Positions 7,482 to 18,428 of a DNA stretch of 64,000 nt are shown here, in pieces. Origin of the DNA: Hydrogenophaga taeniospiralis (GTDB lineage Bacteria > Pseudomonadota > Gammaproteobacteria > Burkholderiales > Burkholderiaceae_C); assembly GCF_020510445.1 (NCBI RefSeq), contig NZ_JAHBAG010000001.1:5184501-5248500 (forward strand), written 5' to 3'. The position numbers and the translations under genes are program-made. The notes below the pieces were generated by a model that searched no databases, was not told the DNA's origin, and worked only from the letters and a program-made list of their open reading frames with translations. Numbering within the stretch: the stretch's first letter is position 1; each line of letters starts with the position of its first letter.

Positions 7482-10476
7482 TTTGGCGCTCCGCTTTGGG
7501 ATCGAAGAAGACCGGGCTGGCGATGGCGGCGGTGTGGACGACGGGGCCGTTGGGGCCCACCTGGGAGATGTGGACGCGCTCGCCCATGCGTCCCAGTCCA
7601 CCCTTGACCAAGGCCATGGCGATGGACCGCCCCAGCGTCGGGCTCATGTAGCTGGAGGTGACGTGACCGACCATGGGCGCGGTGGGGCCGGTGGGCGCCT
7701 GGTTGAGGATCTGCGCGCCCTCGGTCAGCACGAACTGCGGGTCGTCCGGCAGCAAGCCGACCAGTTGCTTGCGGTTGCTGCGCACCGTGTCTTCGCGGGT
7801 GAGCGAACGCTTGCCCAGGCAGTCCTTGGTCTTGGTGACCAGGCCGCCCATGCCGAGGTCCATCGGCGTGACGGAACCGTCGGTGTCCTGGCCGATGATG
7901 ATGTAGCCCTTCTCGGCGCGCAGCACGTGCATGGTCTCGGTGCCGTAGGGCGTGATGCCGTGCTCGGCACCGGCCGCGTGGATGGCTTCCCACACGCGCA
8001 GGCCGTCTTCGGCCGCGGCGTTGACCTCGTAGCAGCGCTCGCCCGAGAAGCTGATGCGCATGATGCGGGCCTTGACGCCGGCCACCGTGCCTTCGCGGTA
8101 CGACATGAAGGGAAAGGCCGCGTCGTCGAAGTCCACATCGCTGCAGATCTTCTGCAACACCGCGCGGCTCTTGGGACCGGCCACGATGGAAGTGGACCAG
8201 TGGTCGGTGGCGCTGGTCAGGTAGACCTTGAGGTGCGGCCACTCGGTCTGCAGCCAGCGCTCCATCCAGGCCAGCACGCGCGCCGCGCCACCGGAGGTGG
8301 TGTGCATCAGGTAGTGGTTTTCGGCCAGGCGCACGGTCACGCCGTCGTCGAACACCATGCCGTTTTCGTCGAGCATCAGGCCGTAGCGGCACTTGCCGAT
8401 CTCGAGCTTGGACCACGCGTTGCTGTAGATCCAGTTGAGCAGCACGCTCGCGTCCGGGCCCTGGATGTCGATCTTGCCGAGCGTGGAGCCGTCCAGCGTG
8501 CCCACACCGTTGCGCACGGCCAGGGTTTCGCGGGCCACGGCGGCGTGCAGGTCTTCGCCGGGCTTCGGGTAGTACCAGGGGCGCTTCCACTGCCCCACGT
8601 CTTCAAACAACGCGCCCTGCTTCACGTGCCAGTCGTGCATGGCGGTGGTGCGGATCGGATCGAAGGCATCGCCCAGTTCCAGCCCGGCCAGCGCACCAAA
8701 AGTCACCGGCGTGTAGTTCGGGCGGAAGGTGGTGGTGCCGACCTGGGGAATGGACTTGCCCAGCGCCTGGGCCACGATGCCCATGCCGTTGATGTTGCCG
8801 GTCTTGCCCTGGTCGGTGCCGAAGCCCATGGCCGTGTAGCGCTTGACGTGCTCGATCGACTCGAAACCCTCGCGCACCGCGAGGTGGATGTCGGAGGCCG
8901 CGACGTCGTTCTGCAGGTCGACGAACTGTTTGGGCGCGCGGCTCACGCCACGCGCATGCGGCACCAGCCACAGCGGGCGAAGCTCGCCCGGCTCGACGGC
9001 CGCCACCGCGGTGGCCCCGGCGTCGGCCACCTGAAGGCCCAGCGCGCGCACCGCCGCCTCGCCAGCCGCGGCGCCGCCCAGCGCGCCGTCGCGCAGCGAC
9101 AGCGCACCGGCGCAGGCACCGGCGGAGCTTTCGGACTGCGCCGACGGGCCCGGCAGGAAGGCCGCCCGGGCGTCGTTCCAGACCGCCTTGCTGCCGGCCT
9201 GGCAGTGCAGGTGGATGACCGGGCTGAAGCCGCCCGACAAGGCCACCAGATCGCAGGCAATGCCTCGCGCGGCACCGGCGAGTCGGTCCTGCGCGTCGAT
9301 GGCCTGCACCTGCACGCTGCTGACGCGCTTGCCGCCGCGCGCTTCGGTGACCACGTGGCCGGCCAGGATGGGGATGCCGGCGGCTTTGGCGCGCTGGCTC
9401 AGGGTGCCGCTGGGATGGATACGCGCATCGACCACCTGCACGCTGGCGCCCGCGGCCTTCAAGGCCAGGGCAGCGTCGTAGCCCGTGTCGTTGTTGGTGA
9501 AGACCACGGCGTTGCGCCCGGGCAGCACGGCGTAGCGCCGCACATAGGTGGACACCGCGCCGGCCAGCATGATGCCGGGCAGGTCGTTGTTGCCGAACAC
9601 CAGCGGGCGTTCGTGCGCGCCGGTGGCCAGCACCACCTGTTGTGCCCTCACGCGCCACAGGCGTTCGCGGAACACCGGCGCCTGCTCGGCACTCAGGTGG
9701 TCGCCGCGGCGCTCGACCAGGGTCACGAGGTCGTGGTCCTGGTAACCAAAGGCCGTGGTGCGCGGCAGCACCATCACCTCGGGCAGGGTCGCGAGTTCGG
9801 CCAGCGCCTGTGCCACCCACTGTGCTGCGGGCATGCCGTCGATGGCCTCGTCGCTGGAGAGCAGCCAGCCGCCCGGCTCGGACTGTTCGTCACACAGCAC
9901 CACGCGGGCACCGGCACGGGCCGCGGTCAGCGCAGCCGTCAGGCCGGCAATGCCGGCGCCGACCACCAGCACGTCGCAGTGCGCGAAGCGCTTCTCGTAG
10001 CGGTCGGGGTCGGCTTCGCTGGGAGAGTGGCCCAGGCCGCTGGCCGCGCGGATGTGCTTCTCGAAGAAGTGCCACGCGGCCTGCGAGGCCATGAAGGTCT
10101 TGTAATAAAAGCCGGCCGGGATCAGGCGCGAGAACCAGCCGTTGACCGCGCCGGTGTCGAACTCGATGCTGGGCTTGGCGTGGATCGAGCGGGCGCTCAG
10201 GCCCTCGACCAGCGACACCTCGGTCATGCGCGCGTTGGGCACGGTGCGGGCGCCGTCGAACAGCTGCACCAGCGCGTTGGGCTCTTCGACCCCGGCCGAC
10301 AGGATGCCGCGCGGGCGGTGGTACTTCCAGCTGCGCGCCACCATGGACACGCCGTTGGCGAGCAAGGCCGAGGCCAGCGTGTCGCCTTCCAGGCCCTGGT
10401 AGACGCGGCCGTTGAAGCTGAAGTTGAGGCTGCGGCGGCGATCGATGCGACCGCCGGTGGACAGACGGGTGGTCAT
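7474..10476 (-). CDS. soxA: Sarcosine oxidase alpha subunit
   Basis: Large subunit, 1000 aa, close to the usual size. The N-terminus resembles a 2Fe-2S-type fold (FNGRVYQGLEGDTLASALLA). A dinucleotide-binding domain begins at VLVVGAGIAGLTAALTAARA (about 170-190), with LATGAHERPLVFGNNDLPGI later. The C-terminal third (about 610-990) is an aminomethyltransferase (GcvT)-like THF-binding region with GVGTLDGSTLGKIDIQGPDA and GMGGLVTKTKDCLGKRSL. With SoxB, it oxidises sarcosine to glycine and passes the methylene carbon to THF, or releases formaldehyde. ATGA overlap with soxD. Confidence 0.94.
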   Translation of the reverse strand: MTTRLSTGGRIDRRRSLNFSFNGRVYQGLEGDTLASALLANGVSMVARSWKYHRPRGILSAGVEEPNALVQLFDGARTVPNARMTEVSLVEGLSARSIHAKPSIEFDTGAVNGWFSRLIPAGFYYKTFMASQAAWHFFEKHIRAASGLGHSPSEADPDRYEKRFAHCDVLVVGAGIAGLTAALTAARAGARVVLCDEQSEPGGWLLSSDEAIDGMPAAQWVAQALAELATLPEVMVLPRTTAFGYQDHDLVTLVERRGDHLSAEQAPVFRERLWRVRAQQVVLATGAHERPLVFGNNDLPGIMLAGAVSTYVRRYAVLPGRNAVVFTNNDTGYDAALALKAAGASVQVVDARIHPSGTLSQRAKAAGIPILAGHVVTEARGGKRVSSVQVQAIDAQDRLAGAARGIACDLVALSGGFSPVIHLHCQAGSKAVWNDARAAFLPGPSAQSESSAGACAGALSLRDGALGGAAAGEAAVRALGLQVADAGATAVAAVEPGELRPLWLVPHARGVSRAPKQFVDLQNDVAASDIHLAVREGFESIEHVKRYTAMGFGTDQGKTGNINGMGIVAQALGKSIPQVGTTTFRPNYTPVTFGALAGLELGDAFDPIRTTAMHDWHVKQGALFEDVGQWKRPWYYPKPGEDLHAAVARETLAVRNGVGTLDGSTLGKIDIQGPDASVLLNWIYSNAWSKLEIGKCRYGLMLDENGMVFDDGVTVRLAENHYLMHTTSGGAARVLAWMERWLQTEWPHLKVYLTSATDHWSTSIVAGPKSRAVLQKICSDVDFDDAAFPFMSYREGTVAGVKARIMRISFSGERCYEVNAAAEDGLRVWEAIHAAGAEHGITPYGTETMHVLRAEKGYIIIGQDTDGSVTPMDLGMGGLVTKTKDCLGKRSLTREDTVRSNRKQLVGLLPDDPQFVLTEGAQILNQAPTGPTAPMVGHVTSSYMSPTLGRSIAMALVKGGLGRMGERVHISQVGPNGPVVHTAAIASPVFFDPKAERQNA

Positions 10477-10805
10477 ACCGCGGCTCCTTCGTTGACGACA
10501 GCCGCGGACTCGGCCGCGAACTCGGCAGCGAATTGAGCAGGGATGGGCTCACCGATCTTCCAGGTCGCTTCGAACCGGTAGCTCACCGTGTGGCGCAGCG
10601 CGTTGAACCAGCGACCGCAGCCGCTGGAATGGCGCCACTGCTCGTGCTGCAGCCCTTTGGGGTTCTTGCGCATGAACACGTAGTCGCCCCACTCGGCGTC
10701 GCTCATGGCCTCGGAGTTCAGCGGGCGAACGATGCCGCCCTCGCCTCCGCAGGTGAATTCGATCTCGGCGCGCGTGCCGCAGAAGGGACAGTTGATTTGC
10801 AACAT
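10473..10805 (-). CDS. soxD: Sarcosine oxidase delta subunit (zinc-binding)
   Basis: 110 aa. Carries the zinc ligands described for SoxD at the expected positions: Cys6 and Cys9 in NCPFCGTR, His59 and Cys63 in RHSSGCGRWFNALRHT. The start ATG 10805 (MLQINCPFCG) follows an AAAGAAAACC-type leader; the in-frame ATG at 10853 would add an unusual basic tail and is rejected. The stop overlaps soxA start by 4 bp. A GC-rich repeat separates it from soxB. Confidence 0.93.
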   Translation of the reverse strand: MLQINCPFCGTRAEIEFTCGGEGGIVRPLNSEAMSDAEWGDYVFMRKNPKGLQHEQWRHSSGCGRWFNALRHTVSYRFEATWKIGEPIPAQFAAEFAAESAAVVNEGAAV

Positions 10806-10839
10806 GGTTTTCTTTCTCAAAGAACGGAGGCTGCGGTGT

Positions 10840-10926
10840 TTTGCCAAGGGCACCGCCGGGCCGGCTTTGCCGGACGGCCAGTGCCGCCCCCCTGGGGGGG
10901 TGACGCGAAGCGGCGCGGGGGGGTCA
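10840..10926 (-). repeat. GC-rich dispersed intergenic repeat, copy 1
   Basis: Hairpin blocks CCGGCTTTGCCGG and CCCCCCTGGGGGGG followed by GCGAAGCGGCGC. These are the same building blocks, in reverse orientation, as in the repeats at 50.7, 53.1, 54.3, 58.0 and 60.7 kb. It fills the soxB-soxD gap inside an operon. Confidence 0.6.
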
Positions 10927-10928
10927 TC

Positions 10929-12173
10929 TCAATGCGCGACGCCAGCAGCGCCGTGTTCGTCGATCAGGTGGCCGTTGGAGAAGCGGTCCAGCGACAGCGC
11001 TTCGTTGAGCGCGTGCGGTCGGTCTTGCGCCACCGTGTGGGCCATGGCCCAGCCCGAACCGGGCGTGGCCTTGAAGCCACCGGTGCCCCAGCCGCAGTTG
11101 ATGTAGAGCCCCTTGACCGGGGTCAGGCCGATGATCGGGCAGGCGTCGGGCGAGACATCGACGATGCCGCCCCACTGGCGGTTCATGCGCACGCGCGAGA
11201 ACAGCGGGAACATCTCCACGATGGCCTGCAGCGTGTGCTCGATGGTGTGGAAGCTGCCGCGCTGGCCGTAGCCGTTGTACTGGTCCACGCCCGCGCCGAT
11301 CACCAGGTCGCCCTTGTCGGACTGGCTGATGTAGGCGTGGATGGCGTTGCTCATCAGCACGCAGGGAAAGATGGGTTTCAGCGGTTCAGACACCAGGGCC
11401 TGCAGCGGCTTGCTCTCGATGGGCAGGCGGATGTCGGCCATGCTGGCCATCACGCTGGAATGCCCGGCCGCGACGATGGCGACCTTCTTGGCCTTGATGA
11501 AACCCTTCACTGTGTCCACGCCGACCACGGCACCACCGTCGCGGCGAATGCCGGTGACCTCGCAGTTCTGGATCAGGTCCACGCCGTGTGCGTCGGCCGC
11601 GCGGGCAAAGCCCCAGGCCACCGCATCGTGGCGCGCCACGCCGCCGCGGCGCTGCAGCGAAGCGCCCAGGACGGGATAGCGCGTGTTCAGGTTGATGTAC
11701 GGGATCATTTCCTTGATCTGCGCCGGCGTGACCACCTCGCCGTCCACCCCGTTCAAGCGGTTCGCGTTGACGCGGCGCTCGATGTCGCGCATCTCCTGCA
11801 GCGTGTGGCCGAGGTTGAGCACGCCGCGCTGGCTGAACATGACGTTGTAGTTCAGGTCCTGCGACAGGCCTTCCCACAGCTGCATGGATTTTTCATACAG
11901 CGCCGTGGACTCGTCCCACAGGTAGTTGGAGCGCACGATGGTGGTGTTGCGCGCCGTGTTGCCGCCGCCCAGGTAACCCTTCTCGATCACCGCGATGTTG
12001 CGCAGGCCGTGTTCCTTGGCCAGGTAGTAGGCGGTGGCCAGGCCGTGGCCACCCCCACCCACCACCACCACGTCGTATTCGCGCTGGGGTTCGGGTGAGC
12101 GCCACTGCTTCTGCCAGCCCTCGTGGTAAGACATGCTGTTGCGCAGCAGGGACCAGATGGAAAAATGTTGCAT
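10929..12173 (-). CDS. soxB: Sarcosine oxidase beta subunit
   Basis: Flavin subunit, 414 aa, carrying the site of sarcosine oxidation to glycine and the methyl-derived one-carbon unit. A Rossmann FAD motif [19 protein letters not shown] lies at about 35-53. Family signatures are [39 protein letters not shown] and the C-terminal [18 protein letters not shown]. Start ATG 12173 ([19 protein letters not shown]) is the classical SoxB N-terminus; the in-frame ATG at 12203 adds only a basic stretch. It is 24 bp downstream of sdaA. Confidence 0.95.
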   Translation of the reverse strand: MQHFSIWSLLRNSMSYHEGWQKQWRSPEPQREYDVVVVGGGGHGLATAYYLAKEHGLRNIAVIEKGYLGGGNTARNTTIVRSNYLWDESTALYEKSMQLWEGLSQDLNYNVMFSQRGVLNLGHTLQEMRDIERRVNANRLNGVDGEVVTPAQIKEMIPYINLNTRYPVLGASLQRRGGVARHDAVAWGFARAADAHGVDLIQNCEVTGIRRDGGAVVGVDTVKGFIKAKKVAIVAAGHSSVMASMADIRLPIESKPLQALVSEPLKPIFPCVLMSNAIHAYISQSDKGDLVIGAGVDQYNGYGQRGSFHTIEHTLQAIVEMFPLFSRVRMNRQWGGIVDVSPDACPIIGLTPVKGLYINCGWGTGGFKATPGSGWAMAHTVAQDRPHALNEALSLDRFSNGHLIDEHGAAGVAH

Positions 12174-12196
12174 GGGGGTTCTTTCTCTCGTTCTTT

Positions 12197-13573
12197 TCAG
12201 CATTCAACGATGTTCACGGCCAGGCCTCCGCGCGAGGTCTCTTTGTATTTCGTCATCATGTCGGCGCCGGTTTGGCGCATGGTGCGGATGACCTTGTCCA
12301 GGCTCACGAAATGCGTGCCGTCACCGCGCAGCGCCATGCGCGCGGCGTTGATGGCCTTGACCGAGGCGATCGCGTTGCGCTCGATGCACGGGATCTGCAC
12401 CAGGCCGCCGATGGGATCGCATGTCAGGCCCAGGTGGTGTTCCATGCCGATCTCGGCCGCGTTCTCCACCTGCTCGGGTGTGCCGCCCATGACCTGTGCC
12501 AGCGCGCCAGCGGCCATCGAGCAGGCCACACCGACCTCGCCCTGGCAGCCGACCTCGGCGCCCGAGATCGAGGCGTTTTCCTTGTAGAGGATGCCGATGG
12601 CGGCGGCGGTGAGCAGGAAGTCGATCACGCCCTGTTCGCTGGCACCGGGCACGAAACGGCTGTAGTAGTGCAGCACCGCGGGCACGATGCCGGCCGCGCC
12701 GTTCGTGGGCGCCGTGACCACACGGCCACCGGCCGCGTTCTCTTCGTTGACCGCCAGCGCGTACAGGTTGATCCAGTCCATCACCTGCAGCGGGTCTTTC
12801 AGCGCGGCCTCGGGGTGGGCGGTGAGCGAGCGGTACAGCTCTGCCGCGCGCCGCTTGACCTGGAAGCCACCGGGCAGCACGCCCTCGGTGGCCACGCCGC
12901 GCCGCACGCAGGCCTGCATCACGGCCCAGATGCGCAGCAGATCGGCGCGCACCGTGTCGGCATCGCGCCAGGCCAGCTCGTTGTGCCACATCACCTGAGC
13001 GATGTTCAGGCCGCTGTCCTTGCAGCGCTGCAGCAGCTCGTCCCCGGTGGTGAAGGGATGGGGCAACACCTTGCGGTCGGGCACCAGCGCCGGTTGTCCT
13101 TCGGCATCCTGGTTGATGACGAAACCGCCGCCGATGGAGTAGTACGTCTTGTCGAGCAAGGGCTCGCCATCCGCCGCGAAGGCGAACAGGCGCATGCCAT
13201 TGGGGTGGAAAGGCAAGGCCTTGCGCAGGAACTTCAGGCCCTCGCGCTCGTTGAACGCGATGCGGTGCGTGCCCAGCAGGTTCAGCGTCTGCGACGCGCG
13301 CAGGGCCAGCAGGCGCGGCGAGATCACGTCGGGATCGATCCGGTCGGGCGCTTCGCCTTCCAGACCCAGCAGCACGGCCTTGTCGCTGCCGTGGCCTTTG
13401 CCCGTGGCGCCGAGCGAGCCGTACAGCTCGCAACGCACCGATTGCACGGCAGGCAGCAGGCCGCCGTCGCGCAGGGCCTGCGCAAACAGCAGCGCCGCGC
13501 GCATGGGCCCGACCGTGTGCGAGCTGCTCGGCCCGATGCCGATCTTGAACAGGTCGAAGGTGCTGAGGGACAT
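12197..13573 (-). CDS. sdaA: L-serine ammonia-lyase (iron-sulfur, single chain)
   Basis: Deaminates L-serine to pyruvate and ammonia, 458 aa. Begins [20 protein letters not shown], the family signature, and has [20 protein letters not shown]. The C-terminal alpha domain has [14 protein letters not shown] and Cys-containing [20 protein letters not shown], and it ends [10 protein letters not shown]; the Cys residues hold the 4Fe-4S cluster. Placed 16 bp after glyA and before soxB, it is the exit step that converts betaine-derived glycine, after glyA turns it to serine, into central carbon. Confidence 0.95.
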   Translation of the reverse strand: MSLSTFDLFKIGIGPSSSHTVGPMRAALLFAQALRDGGLLPAVQSVRCELYGSLGATGKGHGSDKAVLLGLEGEAPDRIDPDVISPRLLALRASQTLNLLGTHRIAFNEREGLKFLRKALPFHPNGMRLFAFAADGEPLLDKTYYSIGGGFVINQDAEGQPALVPDRKVLPHPFTTGDELLQRCKDSGLNIAQVMWHNELAWRDADTVRADLLRIWAVMQACVRRGVATEGVLPGGFQVKRRAAELYRSLTAHPEAALKDPLQVMDWINLYALAVNEENAAGGRVVTAPTNGAAGIVPAVLHYYSRFVPGASEQGVIDFLLTAAAIGILYKENASISGAEVGCQGEVGVACSMAAGALAQVMGGTPEQVENAAEIGMEHHLGLTCDPIGGLVQIPCIERNAIASVKAINAARMALRGDGTHFVSLDKVIRTMRQTGADMMTKYKETSRGGLAVNIVEC

Positions 13574-13589
13574 GTGGTGCTGCCCAGGT

Positions 13590-14849
13590 TCAGCCGTAGA
13601 CCGGGAAGGCCGCGGTCAGCGCGGCCACGTCGGCACGCACGCGGGCGACCACGGTTTCGTCTTCCGGGTGGTCGAGCAGATCGGCGATCAGGTGGCCCAC
13701 TTGGATGACCTCGGCTTCCTTGAAGCCGCGGGTCGTCATGGCCGGCGAGCCCAGGCGCACACCGCTGGTCACCATCGGCTTCTCGGGGTCGTTGGGGATG
13801 GCGTTCTTGTTGACCGTGATGTGGGCCTGGCCCAGCAGCGCTTCGGCGGCCTTGCCGGTCATGCCCTTGGCGCGCAGGTCCACCAGCATCACGTGGCTCT
13901 CGGTGCGGCCGGAAACGATGCGCAGGCCACGCGCCACCAGCGTGTCGGCCAGGGCGGCGGCGTTCTTCACCACCTGCTGCTGGTAGGCCTTGAACCCGGG
14001 CGACAGCGCCTCGTTGAAGGCCACCGCCTTGGCCGCGATCACATGCATCAGCGGCCCGCCCTGCAGGCCGGGGAAGATGGCGCTGTTGATCGCCTTCTCG
14101 TGCTCGGGGCGCATCAGGATGATGCCGCCGCGCGGCCCGCGCAGGCTCTTGTGGGTGGTGCTGGTGACGATGTCGGCGTGGGGAATCGGGTTCGGGTACT
14201 CGCCGGCGGCGATCAGGCCGGCGTAGTGGGCCATGTCCACCATCAGCAGGGCGCCCACGTCTTTGGCGACCTTGGCGAAGCGCTCGAAGTCGATGCGCAG
14301 CGCATAGGCCGATGCCCCGGCGATGATGATCTTGGGCTTGCTCTCGTGGGCCTTGCGCTCCATCGCGTCGTAGTCGATCTCTTCCTTCTCGTTCAGGCCG
14401 TAGCTGACCACGTTGAACCACTTGCCACTCATGTTCAGCGCCATGCCGTGCGAAAGGTGGCCGCCTTCGGCCAGGTTCATGCCCATGAAGGTGTCGCCGG
14501 GTTTCATGAAGGCCATGAACACGGCCTCGTTGGCCTGCGCGCCCGAGTGCGCCTGCACGTTGGCGGCCCAGCCGTGTTGATCGGCGCCGAACAGCTGCTT
14601 GACGCGGTCGATGGCCAGTTGCTCGGCCTGGTCGACGTACTCGCAGCCGCCGTAGTAGCGCTTGCCGGGGTAGCCCTCGGCGTACTTGTTGGTGAGCTGG
14701 CTGCCTTGCGCCTGCATCACGGCTGGCGAGGTGTAGTTCTCGCTGGCGATCAGCTCGATGTGCTGTTCCTGGCGCTGGTGCTCCTGCTGGACGATGGACC
14801 ACAGGGCCGGATCGGAGGCCTGCAAGGACTGTTTCTGGTAGCTGAACAT
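13590..14849 (-). CDS. glyA: Serine hydroxymethyltransferase
   Basis: PLP enzyme, 419 aa, interconverting glycine plus methylene-THF and serine plus THF. PLP lysine K234 in [14 protein letters not shown], active-site [12 protein letters not shown] (31-42) and YPGKRYYGG (60-68) are intact. ATG 14849 chosen (MFSYQKQSL); an in-frame ATG at 14906 lacks conservation. First gene of the minus-strand operon, preceded by a putative GbdR site 74 bp upstream. Here it condenses the glycine and one-carbon unit released by SoxBDAG. Housekeeping glyA may lie elsewhere; this copy looks dedicated to the pathway. Confidence 0.95.
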   Translation of the reverse strand: MFSYQKQSLQASDPALWSIVQQEHQRQEQHIELIASENYTSPAVMQAQGSQLTNKYAEGYPGKRYYGGCEYVDQAEQLAIDRVKQLFGADQHGWAANVQAHSGAQANEAVFMAFMKPGDTFMGMNLAEGGHLSHGMALNMSGKWFNVVSYGLNEKEEIDYDAMERKAHESKPKIIIAGASAYALRIDFERFAKVAKDVGALLMVDMAHYAGLIAAGEYPNPIPHADIVTSTTHKSLRGPRGGIILMRPEHEKAINSAIFPGLQGGPLMHVIAAKAVAFNEALSPGFKAYQQQVVKNAAALADTLVARGLRIVSGRTESHVMLVDLRAKGMTGKAAEALLGQAHITVNKNAIPNDPEKPMVTSGVRLGSPAMTTRGFKEAEVIQVGHLIADLLDHPEDETVVARVRADVAALTAAFPVYG

Positions 14850-14922
14850 GGGGTGTTTCCTCGGGTCTTGTGGGTGTGGCGAACTGGAGTGAATCTTCGG
14901 TTTCAACCCTTGTCGGTGCTGC

Positions 14923-14958
14923 GCTGATCACGCCAATTTCTGTCTTGATTCCGACATG
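14923..14958 (-). promoter_or_regulatory. Candidate GbdR operator upstream of glyA-sdaA-soxBDAG-folB-purU
   Basis: Read on the minus strand: half-site TGTCGGAATCA, 10-bp spacer, half-site TGGCGTGATCA. The two direct half-sites are 21 bp apart, two helical turns, as expected for an AraC-family dimer. The same 36-bp element with five changes lies upstream of choX at 19538-19573. A third partial copy, TGTCGGAATCC inside the palindrome GTCGGATTCCGAC, lies at 14966-14979. The rest of the 303-bp gap (14850-15152) holds a GC-rich repeat and no gene. Confidence 0.72.
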
Positions 14959-15055
14959 TGCAGGCGTCGGATTCCGACACGGCCGCGGGCAGTGACACAG
15001 GGAGAACACACAGAATCCAGCCGGAGCGCGTGTCCGAGCCCAGGGCACCCGTGGA

Positions 15056-15150
15056 ACCGGCTCTGCCGGGTCACAGGGTGCGTCCCCCTCGAAGCGCCGC
15101 AGGCGCGCAACAGAGGGGGAAGCCGCGTCAGCGGCGCAGGGGGTGCTTCA
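15056..15150 (-). repeat. GC-rich intergenic repeat, divergent copy
   Basis: Between betA end and glyA promoter: CCGGCTCTGCCGGG, then CCCCCTCGAAGCGCC and CAGAGGGGGAAGCCG, resembling the blocks of the dispersed repeat family but less regular. No coding potential is seen. Confidence 0.4.
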
Positions 15151-15152
15151 CT

Positions 15153-16823
15153 TCAACGCTGTTGCGTCTGCCAGTGCGGGTGCACCCAGGCGGGCGCGTC
15201 CGACGGCGGCAGCGCCCGGCCCTTGATCGCGTCAGCGATCTTCTCGGCCATCATGATGGTCGGCACATTCAGGTTGCCGCTCACGATGAGCGGCATGATG
15301 GACGCGTCCACCACGCGCAGGCCCTGCACACCGTGCACCCGGCCCTGGCCGTCCACCACCGCCAGGTCGTCGTGCCCCATGCGGCAGGAGCAGCTGGGGT
15401 GATAGGCCGTCTCGGCCTGGTTGCGGATGTGTTCGTCGATCTGTGCGTCGCTCTGCACCTGCGCGGTGGGCGAGAGCTCTTCGGCGCGGTAGCGGTTGAA
15501 GGCCTTCTGCTCGAACACCTCGCGCGTGAGGCGGATGGCGGCGCGGAACTCCTTGCGGTCCTGCTCGGTGCTCATGTAGTTGAAGCGGATCTCGGGCGCG
15601 TCGCGGTGGCTGGCGCTGCGGATGCGCACATGCCCGCGGCTGGTCGACCGCATGGGCCCCACGTGGGCCTGGAAGCCGTGGCCATCCACCGTCGCGCTGC
15701 CGTCGTAGCGCACCGCCATCGGCAGGAAGTGGTACTGCAGGTCGGGGTGCTTGACACCCGCGTCGCTGCGGATGAAGCCGCCCGACTCGAAGTGGTTGGT
15801 GGCGCCCAGGCCGCTGCGCGTGAGCAGCCACTGAGCGCCGATGGCCCCCATGGCCAGCGGCTTGGTGGCCGAGTACAGCGTGATCGGTTGCTTGCAGGCG
15901 TACTGCACATAGGTTTCCAGGTGGTCCTGCAGGTTTTCACCCACACCCGGCCGGTCGGCCACCACCGGGATGCCCAGCGGCCGCAGCAGCTCCGGGTTGC
16001 CCACGCCGGAGAGTTGCAGCAGCTGCGGCGACTGGATCGCCCCGGCGCTGAGGATGACCTCGCGCCGCGTCCGGTACACCACCTGCTGCCCGCCCTGCTC
16101 CACCGCCACCCCCACCGCGCGCGGCGGGTCTCGGCCCTCGAACAGGATGCGCGAGGCGCTGGTGCCGGTGTGCAGCGTGACGTTGCCGCGTTTGAGCGCC
16201 GGCCGCAGGTAGGCCATGGCCGTGCTCCAGCGGCGGCCCTTGTGCACCGTCATGTCCATGGGGCCGAAGCCTTCCTGGCGGTGGCCGTTCATGTCGGCGG
16301 TGTAGCCGTACCCGGCCTCTTGGCCGGCCTCGATGAAGGCCCTGTACAGCGGGTTGCGGCAGGCCCCGGTGCTGACCTTGAGCGGTCCGTCCGAGCCCCG
16401 GTAGTCATCACCGCCCTGCTCGCGCGTCTCGGACTTGCGGAAGTACGGCAGACAGTGCGCGTAGCGCCATTCGGGCAGGTGAAACTGCTCGGCCCAGCCG
16501 TTGTAGTCCTCGGCGTTGCCGCGGATGTAGACCATGCCGTTGATGCTGCTCGAGCCGCCGATGGTCTTGCCGCGCGGGCAGTGGATGCGGCGGTTGTTCA
16601 TGCCGGGGTCGGCCTCGGCCACGAACTGCCAGCTGTAGCGCGGGTTGGCCATGGGGTAGGCGAACGCGCTGGGCATGTGGATGAACAGGTTGTGGTCCAT
16701 GGGACCGGCCTCGATCACCAAGATCTTCACGTCCAGGTCTTCGCCCAGGCGGTAGGCCAGGGTGCTGCCGGCCGAACCGGCGCCGATGATGATGTAGTCG
16801 AACTCTGCGGCGGGCTGGGTCAT
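15153..16823 (-). CDS. betA: Choline dehydrogenase (GMC oxidoreductase)
   Basis: FAD enzyme, 556 aa, that oxidises choline to betaine aldehyde, and can continue to betaine, feeding the respiratory chain from the membrane. N-terminal FAD motif [17 protein letters not shown] (about 10-26); GMC signatures [19 protein letters not shown] (about 87-105) and [18 protein letters not shown] (about 255-275). BetA-like [17 protein letters not shown] near the C-terminus. It follows betB by 50 bp on the same strand, giving a choX-betB-betA order. Confidence 0.94.
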   Translation of the reverse strand: MTQPAAEFDYIIIGAGSAGSTLAYRLGEDLDVKILVIEAGPMDHNLFIHMPSAFAYPMANPRYSWQFVAEADPGMNNRRIHCPRGKTIGGSSSINGMVYIRGNAEDYNGWAEQFHLPEWRYAHCLPYFRKSETREQGGDDYRGSDGPLKVSTGACRNPLYRAFIEAGQEAGYGYTADMNGHRQEGFGPMDMTVHKGRRWSTAMAYLRPALKRGNVTLHTGTSASRILFEGRDPPRAVGVAVEQGGQQVVYRTRREVILSAGAIQSPQLLQLSGVGNPELLRPLGIPVVADRPGVGENLQDHLETYVQYACKQPITLYSATKPLAMGAIGAQWLLTRSGLGATNHFESGGFIRSDAGVKHPDLQYHFLPMAVRYDGSATVDGHGFQAHVGPMRSTSRGHVRIRSASHRDAPEIRFNYMSTEQDRKEFRAAIRLTREVFEQKAFNRYRAEELSPTAQVQSDAQIDEHIRNQAETAYHPSCSCRMGHDDLAVVDGQGRVHGVQGLRVVDASIMPLIVSGNLNVPTIMMAEKIADAIKGRALPPSDAPAWVHPHWQTQQR

Positions 16824-16873
16824 GCGAAGCGGCTCGTGCGGCGGTGGGAAGAAGTGACTCGAAGCCTGGGGGT

Positions 16874-18331
16874 TCAGCGGTAGCTGGTCGCCACCTCGCC
16901 CAGCTCGACGTACACCGTCTTGAGCTGCGTGTAGTGGTCCAGCGCGGCCATGCTGTTCTCGGAGCCGATGCCGGATTCGCCGACACCGCCGAACGGCATC
17001 TCGATGGGCGTGATGTTGTAGTTGTTGATCCAGCAGATGCCGGCCCTCAGCTGTGCGGCGACGCGGTGGCCGCGCTGCAGGTCGGTGGTGAACACACCCG
17101 CGGCCAGCCCGAAGCGCGAGTGGTTGGCCCGTGCCACCGCCTCGGCCTCGGTGTCAAAGCTCAGCATGGACAGCACCGGCCCGAAGATTTCCTCGCGCAC
17201 GATGCGCATGTGATCGTGGCAGTCCGCAAAGATGGTGGGTGCCACGAAGTTGCGGCCCAGGCCTTCGACGATGACCCTCTCTCCCCCGCACACCAGGGTG
17301 GCGCCCTCTTCCTGCCCGCTGGCGATGTGGTCCATCACCTTGTTGGCATGGGCTTCGGAAATAAGCGCCCCGATCTCGGTCTGCGGGTCCATCGGATCGC
17401 CCACGCGCAGCAGCAAGGTGCGCTCCTTCAGCCGCGCCAGGAAACGCGGCGCGATGCCGCGCTGCACAAACACGCGGGTGCAGTTGGTGCAGACCTCGCC
17501 CTGGGTGTAGAAATTGCCCATCATCGCGGCCGACACCGCCTGCTCCAGGTCGGCGTCGTCGAACACCAGCAGTGGCGACTTGCCGCCCAGTTCCATGGTC
17601 ACCCGCTTGAGCGTGCCGGCGGCCGTTTCCATGACCCGTTTGCCCGTGGGCACCGAGCCGGTGACGGAGACCTTGGCCACGTCCGGGTGGGCCGCCAGCA
17701 TCGCCCCCACCGCCCCGCGCCCCTGCACCACGCTGAACACGCCTGGCGGCACGCCGGCTTCCAGGTACACCTCGGCCAGCTTCACCGCCGTGGCCGGTGT
17801 CAGCTCCGAGGGCTTGAAGATCATGGCGTTGCCCGCCGCCAGCGCGGGGGCGGATTTCCAGCAGGCGATCTGGATCGGGTAGTTCCAGGCACCGATGCCC
17901 ACGCACACGCCCAGCGGCTCCTTGCGGCTGTAGGCGAAGGCGTTCTTCAGCGGGTACTGCTGGCCGGTCAGCGTGGCGGCCGCGCCCGCGAAGTACTCGA
18001 TGCAGTCCGCGCCACTCATCACGTCCACCACCAGGGCTTCCTGAATGGGCTTGCCGCAGTCCTGCACCTCCAGCGCGGCCAGCTCGTCGTTGCGCTGGCG
18101 CAGGATGTCGGCCGCCCGGCGCAGGACGCGTCCGCGCTCGGTGCCGCTCATGGCCGACCACAGCGCAAAGCCTGCCTGCGCAGCCTGCACCGCCCGGTTC
18201 ACGTCGTCCTGCGTGGCTTCGTGCACGACGGCCCAGGCCTGCCCTGTTGCGGGGTTGACCGACTCAAAGGCCGCCCCTCCGCCGTGGACGTGTTGTCCGT
18301 TGATGAAGCTGAACAGGGTTGTGGGATTCAT
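16874..18331 (-). CDS. betB: Betaine aldehyde dehydrogenase
   Basis: NAD(P)-dependent aldehyde dehydrogenase, 485 aa, converting betaine aldehyde to glycine betaine. Visible: cofactor site [17 protein letters not shown], the catalytic glutamate in [17 protein letters not shown], and the nucleophilic Cys within [18 protein letters not shown]. Cys-Thr-Asn-Cys at this position is typical of BADHs. ATG 18331 ([13 protein letters not shown]) chosen; in-frame ATGs at 18337 and 18358 are possible. Between choX and betA. Confidence 0.94.
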   Translation of the reverse strand: MNPTTLFSFINGQHVHGGGAAFESVNPATGQAWAVVHEATQDDVNRAVQAAQAGFALWSAMSGTERGRVLRRAADILRQRNDELAALEVQDCGKPIQEALVVDVMSGADCIEYFAGAAATLTGQQYPLKNAFAYSRKEPLGVCVGIGAWNYPIQIACWKSAPALAAGNAMIFKPSELTPATAVKLAEVYLEAGVPPGVFSVVQGRGAVGAMLAAHPDVAKVSVTGSVPTGKRVMETAAGTLKRVTMELGGKSPLLVFDDADLEQAVSAAMMGNFYTQGEVCTNCTRVFVQRGIAPRFLARLKERTLLLRVGDPMDPQTEIGALISEAHANKVMDHIASGQEEGATLVCGGERVIVEGLGRNFVAPTIFADCHDHMRIVREEIFGPVLSMLSFDTEAEAVARANHSRFGLAAGVFTTDLQRGHRVAAQLRAGICWINNYNITPIEMPFGGVGESGIGSENSMAALDHYTQLKTVYVELGEVATSYR

Positions 18332-18428
18332 GACCATCCTTGCGGGGGCCTGGCCCATGCAGGCCGGGCGCCCATGGCCGCACGCCGGCCGCCCTCACAC
18401 CGGTGAAGGCTCGGCTGTGCGGTCGGGT

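Noticed and set aside
7150..10536. 1128-codon open frame on the plus strand opposite soxA
   Set aside because: Shadow of soxA; no recognisable motif, no ribosome site, and the minus-strand sox genes are unambiguous.
14850..15152. Glycine riboswitch before glyA-sox
   Set aside because: No paired glycine aptamer core could be seen; the region is explained by the GbdR-like element and a GC-rich repeat.
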